NCBI RefSeq assembly: GCF_038592985.1
Contig: NZ_CP151951.1
Coordinates: forward strand, 1,665,001-1,729,000
DNA length: 64,000 nt
Source: Paenibacillus sp. FSL R10-2782
GTDB lineage: Bacteria > Bacillota > Bacilli > Paenibacillales > Paenibacillaceae
Direction of reading: 5' to 3'
Part shown: positions 35,077 through 44,425 of the stretch, piece after piece
Numbering within the stretch: position 1 is the stretch's first letter
How the letters are laid out: each line of letters starts with the position of its first letter
Translations under genes and position numbers: made by a program
The notes under the pieces: model-generated
Database searches by the model: none
What the model saw: only the letters and a program-made list of their open reading frames with translations
Told to the model about the DNA's origin: nothing

Positions 35077-36033
35077 TTGGAAGTGCTCAGAATTTCGCCC
35101 CGGGGTTACTGCTACGGCGTAGTCGATGCCATGGTATTGGCTCGTCAGGCGGCCAGAAACTTGGATTTACCTCGGCCTATTTATATACTAGGCATGATTG
35201 TGCATAACAGTCATGTCACAAATTCCTTCGAGGATGAGGGAATTATTACACTCGACGGCCCTAACCGTATGGAGATTTTAAGCCAGGTGGAGAGTGGTAC
35301 CGTTATTTTCACCGCTCATGGTGTATCCCCTGAGGTTCGCAAGCTGGCTCGCGATAAGGGGCTGACTACCGTTGATGCAACTTGCCCGGACGTGACGAAG
35401 ACTCATGATCTGATTCGGGAGAAGTCTGCCGAAGGCTATCAAATTATTTATATCGGCAAAAAGAATCATCCCGAGCCGGAGGGGGCCATCGGCATTGCTC
35501 CCGACCATGTTCATCTGATTGAGAAGGAAGAGGAGATCGATGGCCTCATGTTGTCTGCGGACAAAATTCTAATCACGAATCAGACGACCATGAGTCAGTG
35601 GGACATCAAGCACATTATGAAAAAGCTGCTGGATAAGTTCCCAGGTGCCGAGATACACAATGAAATCTGTCTGGCCACTCAAGTGCGTCAGGAAGCGGTA
35701 GCGGAGCAGGCCGGACAGGCGGATCTGGTGATTGTCGTTGGTGATCCGCGCAGTAACAATTCAAACCGATTGGCTCAGGTGTCTGAGGAAATTGCGGGTA
35801 CAACAGCTTACCGTATTTCGGATGTAACAGAGCTGAAGCGGGATTGGCTGGAGGGCGTTCACAAGGTAGCAGTCACTTCTGGAGCTTCTACGCCTACGTT
35901 GATTACGAAAGAGGTTATTTTGTACCTGGAACAATATGATCCGGCTAACCCGGATACATGGGAGATTCAGCGGACGATTGATATGAAGAAGCTGCTGCCC
36001 CCTGTGCGTGAAAAGTCAAAAACGACTAAATAA
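35077..36033 (+). CDS. ispH: 4-hydroxy-3-methylbut-2-enyl diphosphate reductase
   Basis: About 318 residues with three iron-sulfur cysteines: Cys12 in RGYCYGVVD, one in DATCPDV and one in NEICLAT, plus the substrate block [10 protein letters not shown]. It catalyses the last step of the MEP isoprenoid pathway. I start at TTG 35077 ([10 protein letters not shown]), where the family normally begins; the 20 extra residues of the longer frame are unlike the family. The SD (AAGCGGGTG) is weak. Confidence 0.93.
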   Translation: MEVLRISPRGYCYGVVDAMVLARQAARNLDLPRPIYILGMIVHNSHVTNSFEDEGIITLDGPNRMEILSQVESGTVIFTAHGVSPEVRKLARDKGLTTVDATCPDVTKTHDLIREKSAEGYQIIYIGKKNHPEPEGAIGIAPDHVHLIEKEEEIDGLMLSADKILITNQTTMSQWDIKHIMKKLLDKFPGAEIHNEICLATQVRQEAVAEQAGQADLVIVVGDPRSNNSNRLAQVSEEIAGTTAYRISDVTELKRDWLEGVHKVAVTSGASTPTLITKEVILYLEQYDPANPDTWEIQRTIDMKKLLPPVREKSKTTK

Positions 36034-36047
36034 TTTGTAACAGATCA

Positions 36048-36089
36048 TGGCTGCTATTCGGGAAAGGGATCCCGGATGGCAGCTTTTTT
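36048..36089 (+). terminator. ispH terminator
   Basis: GGCTGCTATTCGGG / CCCGGATGGCAGC with TTTTTT. Confidence 0.85.
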
Positions 36090-36169
36090 GAATTGGACGG
36101 AAGCCTACCCGGACCAAATCGGCATCACGAGGATCGAAATTGCAGGCTAATATTCAGGCTAATTAAGTC

Positions 36170-36198
36170 TTGACGAGTACAGGCAAAACAGGTATATT
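36170..36198 (+). promoter_or_regulatory. Sigma-A promoter of aroF
   Basis: TTGACG, 17 bases, TATATT, about 100 bases before the aroF ATG. Confidence 0.6.
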
Positions 36199-36297
36199 TA
36201 CTTTAACGAATAAAAGCTTAAAAGCGAACAAGCGTTTAAGTGTCATAATGTATGTAAGTGATTCATAAAATATGTTTTATGAGAGAGGAAGAAAAAT

Positions 36298-37335
36298 ATG
36301 ATCGTTATCGCTGGTGTCCAAACACCTGAAGAACATATCCAGGCCATAGTTGCAGTTATTGAAAAAGAAGGTTTGCAGGCTCACGTTTCCCATGGATCGG
36401 ATCGTACGATTATCGGGCTGATCGGCAGTGTAGAGCCTAAGCTGGCTGAACACCTGCGCCAAATGAAGGGCGTAGAGAATGTAGTAAAAATATCGAAGTC
36501 CTACAAATTGGCGAGCCGTGATTTTCATCCCGAAAATACCGTCATCTCTATCAAAGGTGTGAATATCGGCGGAGGCGAGCTTGTGATTATGGGTGGACCA
36601 TGCGCCGTTGAGTCTGCTGCGCAGATTGACGAAATTGCTGCATTGGTTAAAGCTGCGGGTGCACAGGTTCTCCGTGGAGGCGCTTTTAAGCCGCGTACGG
36701 GTCCCTACAGCTTCCAAGGAACAGGTGTAGAAGGTTTGATCATGATGGCCGAGGCGGGCAAGAAGCATGACCTGCTGACCATCACAGAGGTTATGACACC
36801 CGAATACGTGGATATCTGTGCGGAGTATGCGGATATTTTGCAAGTAGGTACACGTAACATGCAAAACTTTGATCTGTTGCGCAAGCTGGGATCCTGTGGC
36901 AAACCAGTGCTGCTCAAACGTGGTTTCAGTTCAACTTACGATGAGTTCCTGAATGCTGCCGAGTATATTTTGGCGGGCGGTAATCCGAATGTTATGCTGT
37001 GTGAGCGCGGAATCCGAACATTTGAAACCTACACGAGAAATACGCTGGACCTGTCAGCTATTCCTGTTCTGCAACAACTGAGCCATTTGCCGGTTATTTC
37101 CGACCCGAGCCATGGCACAGGGCGTCGTGAGCTGGTTGTTCCTATGACGAAGGCTTCGGTGGCTGCCGGAGCAGACGGATTGATTATTGAAATGCACACA
37201 GACCCCGACAATTCGATGACGGGTGATGGTGTACAATCCCTGTTCCCGGATCAATTTTCAGATTTGCTGAAAGATTTGGAATTGCTGGCCCCAGCTGTAG
37301 GAAAAACATTCCATACCCCCAGTACCATTTCTTAA
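36298..37335 (+). CDS. aroF: 3-deoxy-7-phosphoheptulonate (DAHP) synthase
   Basis: 345 residues. The N-terminal 80 or so form a ferredoxin-like regulatory domain and the rest a KDO8P-like barrel (GGPCAVES, RGGAFKPRT, ITEVMTP, DPSHGTGRR), i.e. a class I-beta DAHP synthase like the Thermotoga enzyme. It condenses phosphoenolpyruvate with erythrose 4-phosphate at the start of the shikimate pathway; the N-domain usually gives feedback control by aromatic amino acids. Monocistronic. Confidence 0.93.
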   Translation: MIVIAGVQTPEEHIQAIVAVIEKEGLQAHVSHGSDRTIIGLIGSVEPKLAEHLRQMKGVENVVKISKSYKLASRDFHPENTVISIKGVNIGGGELVIMGGPCAVESAAQIDEIAALVKAAGAQVLRGGAFKPRTGPYSFQGTGVEGLIMMAEAGKKHDLLTITEVMTPEYVDICAEYADILQVGTRNMQNFDLLRKLGSCGKPVLLKRGFSSTYDEFLNAAEYILAGGNPNVMLCERGIRTFETYTRNTLDLSAIPVLQQLSHLPVISDPSHGTGRRELVVPMTKASVAAGADGLIIEMHTDPDNSMTGDGVQSLFPDQFSDLLKDLELLAPAVGKTFHTPSTIS

Positions 37336-37401
37336 AACCAATACTTAACATTAATGCATAAAAGTTGTGCCGCAACGCAGTCAATTGATTAAAATCGCCC
37401 C

Positions 37402-37428
37402 AAAAAGCCCGATGTTTCGGGCTTTTTG
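37402..37428 (+). terminator. aroF terminator
   Basis: AAAAAGCCCGA TGTT TCGGGCTTTTT. Confidence 0.9.
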
Positions 37429-37496
37429 TGCTATTCAAATGTTATCAAGAGCGTAAGCATATCTAACATTAGTTTAAAAAATACCTTACATAGCTA

Positions 37497-37526
37497 TTGA
37501 CCCGTGTCATGTTTGAGATTTATAAT
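37497..37526 (+). promoter_or_regulatory. Sigma-A promoter of the glnA-type gene
   Basis: TTGACC, 18 bases, TATAAT. An imperfect TGTCAT / ATGAC dyad overlaps the spacer and the -10, but it does not match the GlnR consensus spacing. Confidence 0.65.
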
Positions 37527-37607
37527 GACGACAGAAAAAAACATTCGATCATGAACATTTCAGGGTTGTATAAGACTTAATGTTCGGAAAATTGGGAGGA
37601 AGAAGAC

Positions 37608-39032
37608 ATGTCCGTTGAAAATGTATTAAAAACAATTCAGGAAAATAATATTGAGTGGGTAGATTTTCGCTTTGTAGATTTGTCCGGCCGTGCTCACCAT
37701 ATTTCGTTGCCAGCTTCCGAAGTAGATGAGGAAACATTTGTTAACGGTGTTGCTTTCGACGGTTCTTCCATTCCTGGCTATCGTGGCATCGAGGAATCCG
37801 ACATGGTTATGCTGCCCGATGCGGAAGCGGTTTTTATCGACCCTTTCACTCAGCATCCTACACTGAATATTCTGTGTGACATTGCTACGCCAGACGGCGA
37901 AAAATACGACCGCGATCCTCGTGGCATTGCAAGAAAAGCAGAAGAATTCCTGAAAACTGCTGGTGTAGGTACGAAAGTTAACTTTGCACCTGAATCCGAA
38001 TTTTTCATTTTTGACGAAGTGCGCTACGGAAGCAGTATGAACAGCTCCTCCTTCTTCGTAGATTCCGAAGAAGCAGCTTGGAACACGAATCGCAAGGAAG
38101 AGGGCGGCAATCTGGGCTTTAAAGTGGGAGTGAAGGGCGGATATGTGCCTGTAGCGCCAGTAGACACCCAGCAAGACATCCGTAGTGAAATGTGCCGTTT
38201 GCTTGAAGAAGCAGGTCTGAGAATTGAGCGCCATCACCATGAGGTTGCTACGGCAGGCCAGGCGGAAATTAACTTCCGTTTTGATACACTCAAGAAAACA
38301 GCTGATAATCTGCTTGTTTATAAATACATTGTACACAACACAGCTCGTCAATACGGTAAAGTGGCAACATTTATGCCGAAACCACTCTTTGGAGATAACG
38401 GAAGCGGTATGCACGTTCACCAATCCATTTTCGATGGAGACACTCCTTTGTTCTACGAAAAAGGTGCTTACGCTAACTTGAGCGAACTGGCCCTTCATTA
38501 CATTGGCGGTATCCTGTACCATGCACCAGCGCTGATCGCTTTGACGAACCCAAGTACGAACTCGTTCAAGCGTCTCGTTCCAGGCTATGAAGCTCCAGTT
38601 AACCTGGTATTCTCCAAAGGTAACCGTTCCGCAGCTGTCCGTATTCCAGTAGCGGCTGTTACGCCTAAAGGCTGTCGGATCGAGTTCCGTACACCGGACT
38701 CCACAGCTAACCCTTACCTCGCCTTCTCCGCAATGCTGATGGCGGGTCTGGATGGCATCAAGCGCAAACTGAACCCGATCGAATTGGGATATGGTCCACT
38801 TGATACAAACATCTATGAGCTGTCCGATGCTGAAATAGGTAAAATCCGCAGTGTTCCTGCTTCGCTGGATGAGGCTCTGGACGCTCTGGAAGCCGACTAC
38901 GAGTTCTTGACAGAAGGCGACGTATTTACGAAGGACTTTATTGATAACTATGTGGAGCTCAAACGTTCTGAAGCTAAATCGGTTAACATCCGTGTTCATC
39001 CGCACGAATACAGCCTGTATTTCGACTGCTAA
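37608..39032 (+). CDS. glnA: Glutamine synthetase, type I beta-like
   Basis: 474 residues, closest in layout to enterobacterial GSI-beta rather than to the 444-residue GSI-alpha of Bacillus. Metal and ATP-site motifs are FDGSSIPGY, PESEFFIFD, HHHEVATAGQ and FGDNGSGMHVH. The C-terminal region keeps a tyrosine (Tyr403, TNIYELSDAE) where E. coli has the adenylylated Tyr397 (NLYDLP). It makes glutamine from glutamate and ammonia. No glnR lies upstream, so it is probably a second glutamine synthetase. Confidence 0.92.
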   Translation: MSVENVLKTIQENNIEWVDFRFVDLSGRAHHISLPASEVDEETFVNGVAFDGSSIPGYRGIEESDMVMLPDAEAVFIDPFTQHPTLNILCDIATPDGEKYDRDPRGIARKAEEFLKTAGVGTKVNFAPESEFFIFDEVRYGSSMNSSSFFVDSEEAAWNTNRKEEGGNLGFKVGVKGGYVPVAPVDTQQDIRSEMCRLLEEAGLRIERHHHEVATAGQAEINFRFDTLKKTADNLLVYKYIVHNTARQYGKVATFMPKPLFGDNGSGMHVHQSIFDGDTPLFYEKGAYANLSELALHYIGGILYHAPALIALTNPSTNSFKRLVPGYEAPVNLVFSKGNRSAAVRIPVAAVTPKGCRIEFRTPDSTANPYLAFSAMLMAGLDGIKRKLNPIELGYGPLDTNIYELSDAEIGKIRSVPASLDEALDALEADYEFLTEGDVFTKDFIDNYVELKRSEAKSVNIRVHPHEYSLYFDC

Positions 39033-39123
39033 TAGCAGTTAATAAATGAGCAGCGCTAATCAAACAATTAGCATAGTTGCCTTGAATGACAACATGAGCT
39101 ACAAAACAAGCAGCATAGCTGCC

Positions 39124-39165
39124 TTGAACATTAACCATTAGCCTCTGGTAATGGTTAATGTTCAA
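39124..39165 (+). repeat. Perfect 17-bp dyad after the glutamine synthetase gene
   Basis: TTGAACATTAACCATTA and its exact complement flank an 8-base loop. It has no T-run and lies just before a separate terminator. Confidence 0.85.
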
Positions 39166-39169
39166 GATA

Positions 39170-39199
39170 GGTCTCCGGTCTTAAAGCCGGGGACCTTTT
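39170..39199 (+). terminator. Glutamine synthetase gene terminator
   Basis: GGTCTCCGG / CCGGGGACC followed by TTTT. Confidence 0.8.
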
Positions 39200-39298
39200 A
39201 ACATTAAATTAAATACCACAAAGTTAAGATGTTAAATATACTTACATTCACATCTTTGTCACATCATAAATGAAATCGAAAACATTTTTTAACAAGTC

Positions 39299-39327
39299 TT
39301 GAACGCTCTTATGAATACTGCTATCAT
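39299..39327 (+). promoter_or_regulatory. Sigma-A promoter of serC
   Basis: TTGAAC, 17 bases, TATCAT, about 40 bases before the serC start. Confidence 0.65.
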
Positions 39328-39370
39328 AGCGATAATATCCACACCAGAGTAGAGAAGGGATGGGAATTTG

Positions 39371-40459
39371 TTGAGTAAGAGAGCCTATAATTTTAATGCA
39401 GGACCAGCGGCATTGCCGCTCAAAGTGCTGGAACGTGTACAAGCTGAGTTCGTAGATTTTCAGGGAACAGGTATGTCCATTATGGAAATGTCTCACCGTG
39501 GAGCTGTGTATGAATCTGTTCATAATGAAGCGCAGGAACGTCTGTTATCTCTGCTAGGCAATCCAGAAGGCTACAAGGTGTTATTTCTTCAAGGTGGCGC
39601 TAGTACGCAATTTGCTATGCTGCCCTTAAATTTCTTGGGTGAAGGACAGACAGGAAGCTATATCATGACAGGTAGCTGGTCGGACAAGGCTTATAAAGAA
39701 GCCAAGCTTGTGGGCAAGGCTCATATTGCTGCGTCTTCCGCTGATGAGAAGTATATGCGTCTTCCGAATGTGGATTCTTTGGACTTGCCTGACAATACTG
39801 CTTATGTGCATATTACGTCCAACGAGACGATTGAAGGTACACAGTTCAAGCAATTCCCGGATACCGGTTCTGTGCCGTTGATTGTGGATATGTCCAGTGA
39901 TATTTTTTGCAAGCCGTTTGATGCTACTCAATTCGGACTGATCTATGCTGGAGCACAAAAAAATCTGGGACCTTCCGGCGTAACGGTCGTGATCGCCCGT
40001 GAAGAACTGTTAACATCTTCACCGGACAACGTTCCTACGATGCTGCGTTATAGCACTTATGAGAAAAATAACTCTCTCTACAACACACCTCCATCCTTTG
40101 CTATATACATGGTGAATGAGGTACTGAAATGGATCCAGGAAGAAGGTGGCCTGGAAGGCATTGAACGCGTCAACCAGCAGAAAGCTGCTTTGCTCTACGA
40201 CCGTATTGACAGCAGTGAAGGCTTCTACCGTGGTTGTGTGGACGTCGCTGACCGTTCCATTATGAATGTGACCTTCCGTCTCGCAAATGAGGACTTGGAA
40301 AAGCAATTTATTAAGGAATCCGAGCAGGCTGGTTTCGTCGGTCTGAAGGGACATCGCAGTGTAGGAGGGCTTCGCGCTTCGATCTACAATGCTGTTCCGC
40401 TGGAGAACTGTCAAGCGTTGGCCGAGTTTATGGATAGCTTTAAGCAGCGTCATAGCTGA
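39371..40459 (+). CDS. serC: Phosphoserine aminotransferase
   Basis: About 362 residues starting MSKRAYNFNAGPAALP, the SerC N-terminal signature. The PLP lysine is in YAGAQKNLGPSGV, and GHRSVGGLRASIYNA near the C-terminus is also typical. It transaminates 3-phosphohydroxypyruvate with glutamate in serine synthesis. Both 39368 and 39371 are TTG; the SD (GAAGGGATGGG) does not decide between them. Confidence 0.94.
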   Translation: MSKRAYNFNAGPAALPLKVLERVQAEFVDFQGTGMSIMEMSHRGAVYESVHNEAQERLLSLLGNPEGYKVLFLQGGASTQFAMLPLNFLGEGQTGSYIMTGSWSDKAYKEAKLVGKAHIAASSADEKYMRLPNVDSLDLPDNTAYVHITSNETIEGTQFKQFPDTGSVPLIVDMSSDIFCKPFDATQFGLIYAGAQKNLGPSGVTVVIAREELLTSSPDNVPTMLRYSTYEKNNSLYNTPPSFAIYMVNEVLKWIQEEGGLEGIERVNQQKAALLYDRIDSSEGFYRGCVDVADRSIMNVTFRLANEDLEKQFIKESEQAGFVGLKGHRSVGGLRASIYNAVPLENCQALAEFMDSFKQRHS

Positions 40460-40514
40460 TTGTAACGGACATATATTTCGATACACGAATGTTGGAAATC
40501 GAAATGACCAAAGT

Positions 40515-40552
40515 AAAGCCTTCCCTGAATGTGTATAGGGGAAGGCTTTTAG
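40515..40552 (+). terminator. serC terminator
   Basis: AAAGCCTTCCC / GGGGAAGGCTTTT with a 12-base loop. The rest of the 320-base gap up to trmL (40553-40779) shows no gene. Confidence 0.85.
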
Positions 40553-40779
40553 TGGTGTAGAGCGATTATTTTTTGGTTGATGTTCAAATCTCACCGATTT
40601 TGTTAAAATAATAGAATGAATCCATTTCATAAATGATTAAGCCAACGAAATGTATACTACATATAGACTAACTAAACCATTTTGATCTATATGCACTCTT
40701 TATTAAAGCTACTGAGGGTATTATGAAATTGATTCGAATGTGTACATTTTTTTAGTTCAAAAAATGAAGGGAACGAAAC

Positions 40780-41247
40780 ATGATGCCATTACATATTGTG
40801 CTTGTTGAGCCGGAGATCCCGGCTAACACAGGGAATATTGCTAGAACGTGTGCTGCTACCGGAACACATCTGCATTTGGTGAAGCCGCTGGGCTTTCGTA
40901 CCGACGATGCTACGTTAAAACGTGCTGGACTTGATTACTGGTATGCGGTCCACATTGAATACCATGAATCTTTTAATGAGGTGCAGGAGAAGTATCAAAA
41001 AGGCCGCTTTTTTTATGCCACGACGAAGGCAAATCAGCATTATAGTGATATTGCATTTCAGGATGGAGACTTTCTGGTATTTGGCAAAGAAACGAAGGGA
41101 CTGCCTCCCGAGCTTCTGGCTGCCAACCCGGATACATGCATCAAGATGCCTATGTCAGATAAAGTAAGATCGCTAAATTTGTCGAATTCCGCTGCAATTA
41201 TCGTATATGAAGCGTTGCGGCAAATGGATTTTCCAGGTTTATCGTGA
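40780..41247 (+). CDS. trmL: tRNA (cytidine/uridine-2'-O-)-methyltransferase TrmL
   Basis: 155 residues of a minimal SPOUT methyltransferase: N-terminal LVEPEIPANTGNIARTCAATG and the knotted C-terminal block LVFGKETKGLPPELL, then IKMPMSDKVRSLNLSNSAAIIVYEALRQ. Methylates the wobble ribose (position 34) of leucine tRNAs. Two ATG codons at 40780/40783 follow GAAGGGAACG. Confidence 0.92.
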   Translation: MMPLHIVLVEPEIPANTGNIARTCAATGTHLHLVKPLGFRTDDATLKRAGLDYWYAVHIEYHESFNEVQEKYQKGRFFYATTKANQHYSDIAFQDGDFLVFGKETKGLPPELLAANPDTCIKMPMSDKVRSLNLSNSAAIIVYEALRQMDFPGLS

Positions 41248-41509
41248 ATTTATCAAGTGAGTGAGTATAAGTGCGAATAAAGAACCAGGACCTTAGTTGC
41301 TAATCAAGCCTCGCGTATCTGTTGTTCAGACAAACCCGTTGTAGGGCTTGAAAATAAGGTTATATTCAGTAATTTGTAAAATCCACAGATAAAGCTAATG
41401 ATAATGGACATTCCGGTCGATAAAAATATTATAGACATTCTGTACCATACTTTGATATGGTTCAAGATTTTATGAAAAAATGTAATAAAATTTCCTGTGG
41501 TCAGCAGGA

Positions 41510-41516
41510 TTCGACA
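41510..41516. promoter_or_regulatory. Candidate Spo0A box before abrB
   Basis: TTCGACA (reverse of TGTCGAA) followed by AAAA, in the 371-base leader of the abrB-like gene. In B. subtilis Spo0A~P represses abrB through such boxes. The rest of the gap 41248-41618 holds only an AT-rich promoter-like stretch (TTCAAG, 16 bases, TAATAA at 41461-41488). Confidence 0.55.
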
Positions 41517-41618
41517 AAAAGACAGCGAATACTACATAAAGAATAGTGTCTTTGTACCTAGTTTTTCGCAGGGAAGAAAAATGCAAGTCATAATGAATAA
41601 GAGAGGTGTACGATCACG

Positions 41619-41864
41619 ATGAAACCTGCCGGTGTGGTGCGTAAAGTTGATCAGCTGGGGAGAATAGTCTTGCCCAAATCACTGCGCAAAAGATATCAAA
41701 TGAATGAGGGAGATCCTGTCGAAATTTTGGTACAGGGTGACCATATTATTTTGGAGCGTTATCGTCCGAAATGTGTATTTTGCGGATCAGTTGAGCAAGT
41801 GAACAATTTTAAAGACCGTTATATTTGTGCTCAATGCTTGACTGAAATGACACAGTACTCCTAA
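41619..41864 (+). CDS. abrB: AbrB-family transition-state regulator
   Basis: 81 residues: an N-terminal swapped-hairpin AbrB domain (GVVRKVDQLGRIVLPKSLRKRYQM) and a C-terminal zinc knuckle with Cys52, Cys55, Cys70 and Cys73. DNA-binding repressor of post-exponential genes. The Spo0A box upstream supports the assignment. The zinc knuckle differs from B. subtilis AbrB but is common in other Firmicutes. Confidence 0.88.
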   Translation: MKPAGVVRKVDQLGRIVLPKSLRKRYQMNEGDPVEILVQGDHIILERYRPKCVFCGSVEQVNNFKDRYICAQCLTEMTQYS

Positions 41865-41872
41865 AATGGGGC

Positions 41873-41909
41873 AAAAGCATCACGACATTCGTTCGTGATG
41901 CTTTTTTTT
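41873..41909. terminator. Terminator between convergent abrB and glycosidase genes
   Basis: AAAAGCATCACGA / TCGTGATGCTTTT with eight T. Confidence 0.9.
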
Positions 41910-41963
41910 CATATAGAGTATAAGTGAGCAAGCGTAGTTTGCATGCTTATAAACGATAAGCTC

Positions 41964-43031
41964 CTATTTATAGAACAAAAAATGAGTAGGGACTGGACGC
42001 AGGTTGCCATCCGACGGCTTGTTCACGACCCGACCGTTCAGGATGAGTGAGGAGGAGCCGCCCCCGTCCAGATTATAAGCATTCTGAACGCCGAGATTGT
42101 ACATTTTTCCTTGTAGTTCTTCCAGTGTTGCACCTGAACCTCCACTTTCATTGTAGCCATCTACGACAATAATGAGCAGTTGATCATCTTTATAGTTGCC
42201 GATGGCTGTGCGTGGCGCTCGTTTGGGCGATGCCTTCCATTTATCCGGAATAGGCATCTTTTGGCCGCTTTGCAGCAGTACGGGAACGAAGGTAGCTCCA
42301 AAGGCAGGCTTTAGGCTGTCCAGAGCGCTTTGACTGTAAAACTTGCCGCCGATGAGCTTGCCGGTGTTGCTCAATCCGACGAAGGACAAATCCTTAAAGC
42401 TGGACTGAAAGCCAGTCAGGTAATGACCGTTCATGACAGTAGTGCTTAATGGATAGCGTTTGCCGTCTCCATCCGCAAAGCCGCCTGCATTAATGCCAGC
42501 GACGGCTCCATGTCTCAAGACAGCACGCATGGTCGTTTCGGAGCCGCCCAGTTTGTCGCTCCCCAGAGACATTTTCATAGCGGTAGGAGCCTTAAGTTTG
42601 ACCTTCATGGCATAGCCATGATAAACCCCCGGGTTCACCTTAAATAATTCAATAGTAATCCGGTTGCTGTCTACCCGCTCATAGGGAACCCCGAGCTTAG
42701 CGGTGATGCGTCGATCATAGATTTTTTCGGGACGTTTGGATTGGGTGGAGGATGTTTGGACAAGCTGGTTCATCGTTTGGGTCGTTTGCTTGTACAGTTC
42801 TGATGTCCGGCGAATAGTAGACAAGGTGTACGTTGCCGTTTGTTTGGCTTCATCGAGCTGCTTGCCTACTGATTGCGTTTGTAGAACGACCTTCGCTTTT
42901 TGTAGACTCGGGACAGTAGGATCCGAAAAACTAAATGTGGGATGAATTAACAAAACGCACCCCAACAAACCGATAAAAGGAGCAAGGGCCAACATGAAGA
43001 AACGATTTACCTGTTTTGTATCCATATTCAT
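41964..43031 (-). CDS. Phosphodiester glycosidase (NAGPA-domain) family exported protein
   Basis: 355 residues: one N-terminal membrane anchor (MLALAPFIGLLGCVLLI), a helical stalk and a C-terminal NAGPA domain with AGINAGGF, LLIIVVDGYNESGGSG and the hallmark YNLDGGGSSSLILNG. The family cleaves N-acetylglucosamine from phosphodiesters; bacterial members are linked to exopolysaccharide or wall teichoic acid metabolism. Its start overlaps the stop of the coiled-coil gene upstream (ATGA), so the two are coupled. Confidence 0.87.
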   Translation of the reverse strand: MNMDTKQVNRFFMLALAPFIGLLGCVLLIHPTFSFSDPTVPSLQKAKVVLQTQSVGKQLDEAKQTATYTLSTIRRTSELYKQTTQTMNQLVQTSSTQSKRPEKIYDRRITAKLGVPYERVDSNRITIELFKVNPGVYHGYAMKVKLKAPTAMKMSLGSDKLGGSETTMRAVLRHGAVAGINAGGFADGDGKRYPLSTTVMNGHYLTGFQSSFKDLSFVGLSNTGKLIGGKFYSQSALDSLKPAFGATFVPVLLQSGQKMPIPDKWKASPKRAPRTAIGNYKDDQLLIIVVDGYNESGGSGATLEELQGKMYNLGVQNAYNLDGGGSSSLILNGRVVNKPSDGNLRPVPTHFLFYK

Positions 43032-43435
43032 TTCAGCAGGTCCATTTTTTTCTGAAGTGTATTGAGCTGCTGCTTAACTTCGTTCAGTTGGGTGTAGAGC
43101 TTATTGCTGTTGTCGGTTTTATTGTTTGCATTATCCTTGGTAAAGGTCAGCAGTTCATTGAAGGACTGCACTTTGCCCTCTAATCCGTTAACTTCCTTGG
43201 TAAGCGCAGTCAACTGTTTTTCATAGTCGGTTTTAAGCGCTTGAATCTGCTGGTTCGTATGGGTTTGCATTTCGTTCAGCATTTCCTGCTTCAAATGATT
43301 GCTGTACAGATAGGTTGCGAGAGCACCTAGTATAATAAGCAGGAACCAAAATAGAAGAAAAGCCTTAACGGGCATCCCCTTTCTTGAAGTGCCCCTCCGG
43401 GATTCGGTAGGAGGGTGTTCGGGTGAAGCTTGCAT
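43028..43435 (-). CDS. Membrane-anchored coiled-coil protein
   Basis: 135 residues: a short cytoplasmic tail, one membrane helix (about 24-44, AFLLFWFLLIILGALATYLY) and a C-terminal heptad-rich coiled coil (QQIQALKTDYEKQLTALTKE to the end). Function unknown; overlaps the downstream glycosidase gene and may help localise it. Confidence 0.75.
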   Translation of the reverse strand: MQASPEHPPTESRRGTSRKGMPVKAFLLFWFLLIILGALATYLYSNHLKQEMLNEMQTHTNQQIQALKTDYEKQLTALTKEVNGLEGKVQSFNELLTFTKDNANNKTDNSNKLYTQLNEVKQQLNTLQKKMDLLK

Positions 43436-43718
43436 GCGATTTTCAACTCCTATGTAAAATCAAATTTCCAGTCTTTATTTTGCAATTCCAATTCTATCAT
43501 GGGCCTATTTATTTCGCAAAAGCGAAATAGATGCATAAAATTATTTGGAAAAAGAGATTGCATCGTAAGGAAGTCCTAGGATACAATTTCCTTAAACGAT
43601 TTTCGCTTCTTATACGTTCATATTTGCGCAATTTCTACATATGCAACCCCAAATTATAGATTCAACTTCGTTAACTATGTATTTTAAGTATTTTTTTGTG
43701 AAATCAGGAGGTTTAGAC

Positions 43719-44375
43719 ATGAGAAAAGTATGGCAGGTGGTCATCATAGACATCCATCCTACAAGTATGCTTGGAACAAAGCTTATTTTGGAAGACCAGC
43801 AGGATTTGCTTGTCAGAGGGATGTCCTCCTCCGGGACGGAAGGTCTGGAATTGGCTTGCTCCATTCGGCCGGAAATCATTTTAATGGATTACAGGTTGCC
43901 TGAGGGAACGGCGGAACCGTTCCTAACACAAATACGGGCCTTGTCTCCAGACAGCCATATTGTTATTATGACGGATGAGGATAATATTACGCTGTTCCAA
44001 CAGCTGATTTCGCTGGGAGCGAATGGAATGCTATCCAAACAGGCGTCACCAAGCCAGTTGATCCATCTGATCAACGGTTTGCGCGAAGGATTTGCTTCGT
44101 TACCGATGGATTGGATTCGTTGTGGAAATTGGCCTTTTATGCCCCTCATGGCTTCTGAGCCTTTTGACCAATTGACACAGACTGAAGTTTTTATTATGGA
44201 ACGTATTGTGCAAGGAATTACATATGACAAAATTGCTATCGAGATCGAAGTCAGTCGGCGCTCCATTGATAATTATTTACGTAAAATTTATGCGAAATTG
44301 GGCGTGTCCAGCCGGGCGCAGGCGATTGAACGTTATGCCTTGTACGCGCGTCAAGCGAAGCAACTGTATGCCTGA
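43719..44375 (+). CDS. NarL/LuxR-type response regulator, ComA-like, orphan
   Basis: 218 residues: receiver domain (VVIIDIHPTSMLGTKLIL, phosphoacceptor region ILMDYRLPEG) and a LuxR helix-turn-helix (LTQTEVFIMERIVQGITYDKIAIEIEVSRRSIDNYLRKI). The N-terminal IDxHP..M.GTK.ILE pattern recalls ComA. No histidine kinase or ComX gene is adjacent. ATG 43719 follows CAGGAGG; the upstream extension in the long frame has no SD. Regulated targets unknown. Confidence 0.85.
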   Translation: MRKVWQVVIIDIHPTSMLGTKLILEDQQDLLVRGMSSSGTEGLELACSIRPEIILMDYRLPEGTAEPFLTQIRALSPDSHIVIMTDEDNITLFQQLISLGANGMLSKQASPSQLIHLINGLREGFASLPMDWIRCGNWPFMPLMASEPFDQLTQTEVFIMERIVQGITYDKIAIEIEVSRRSIDNYLRKIYAKLGVSSRAQAIERYALYARQAKQLYA

Positions 44376-44425
44376 CGCGCAACCCGGAGGTCGTGAGCCA
44401 ATTTTTCAGGAGAAGGAGGATGTTC

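Noticed and set aside
37626..39005. 459-codon frame on the strand opposite the glutamine synthetase gene
   Set aside because: Exact antisense shadow of a well-conserved enzyme; no SD and no family resemblance.
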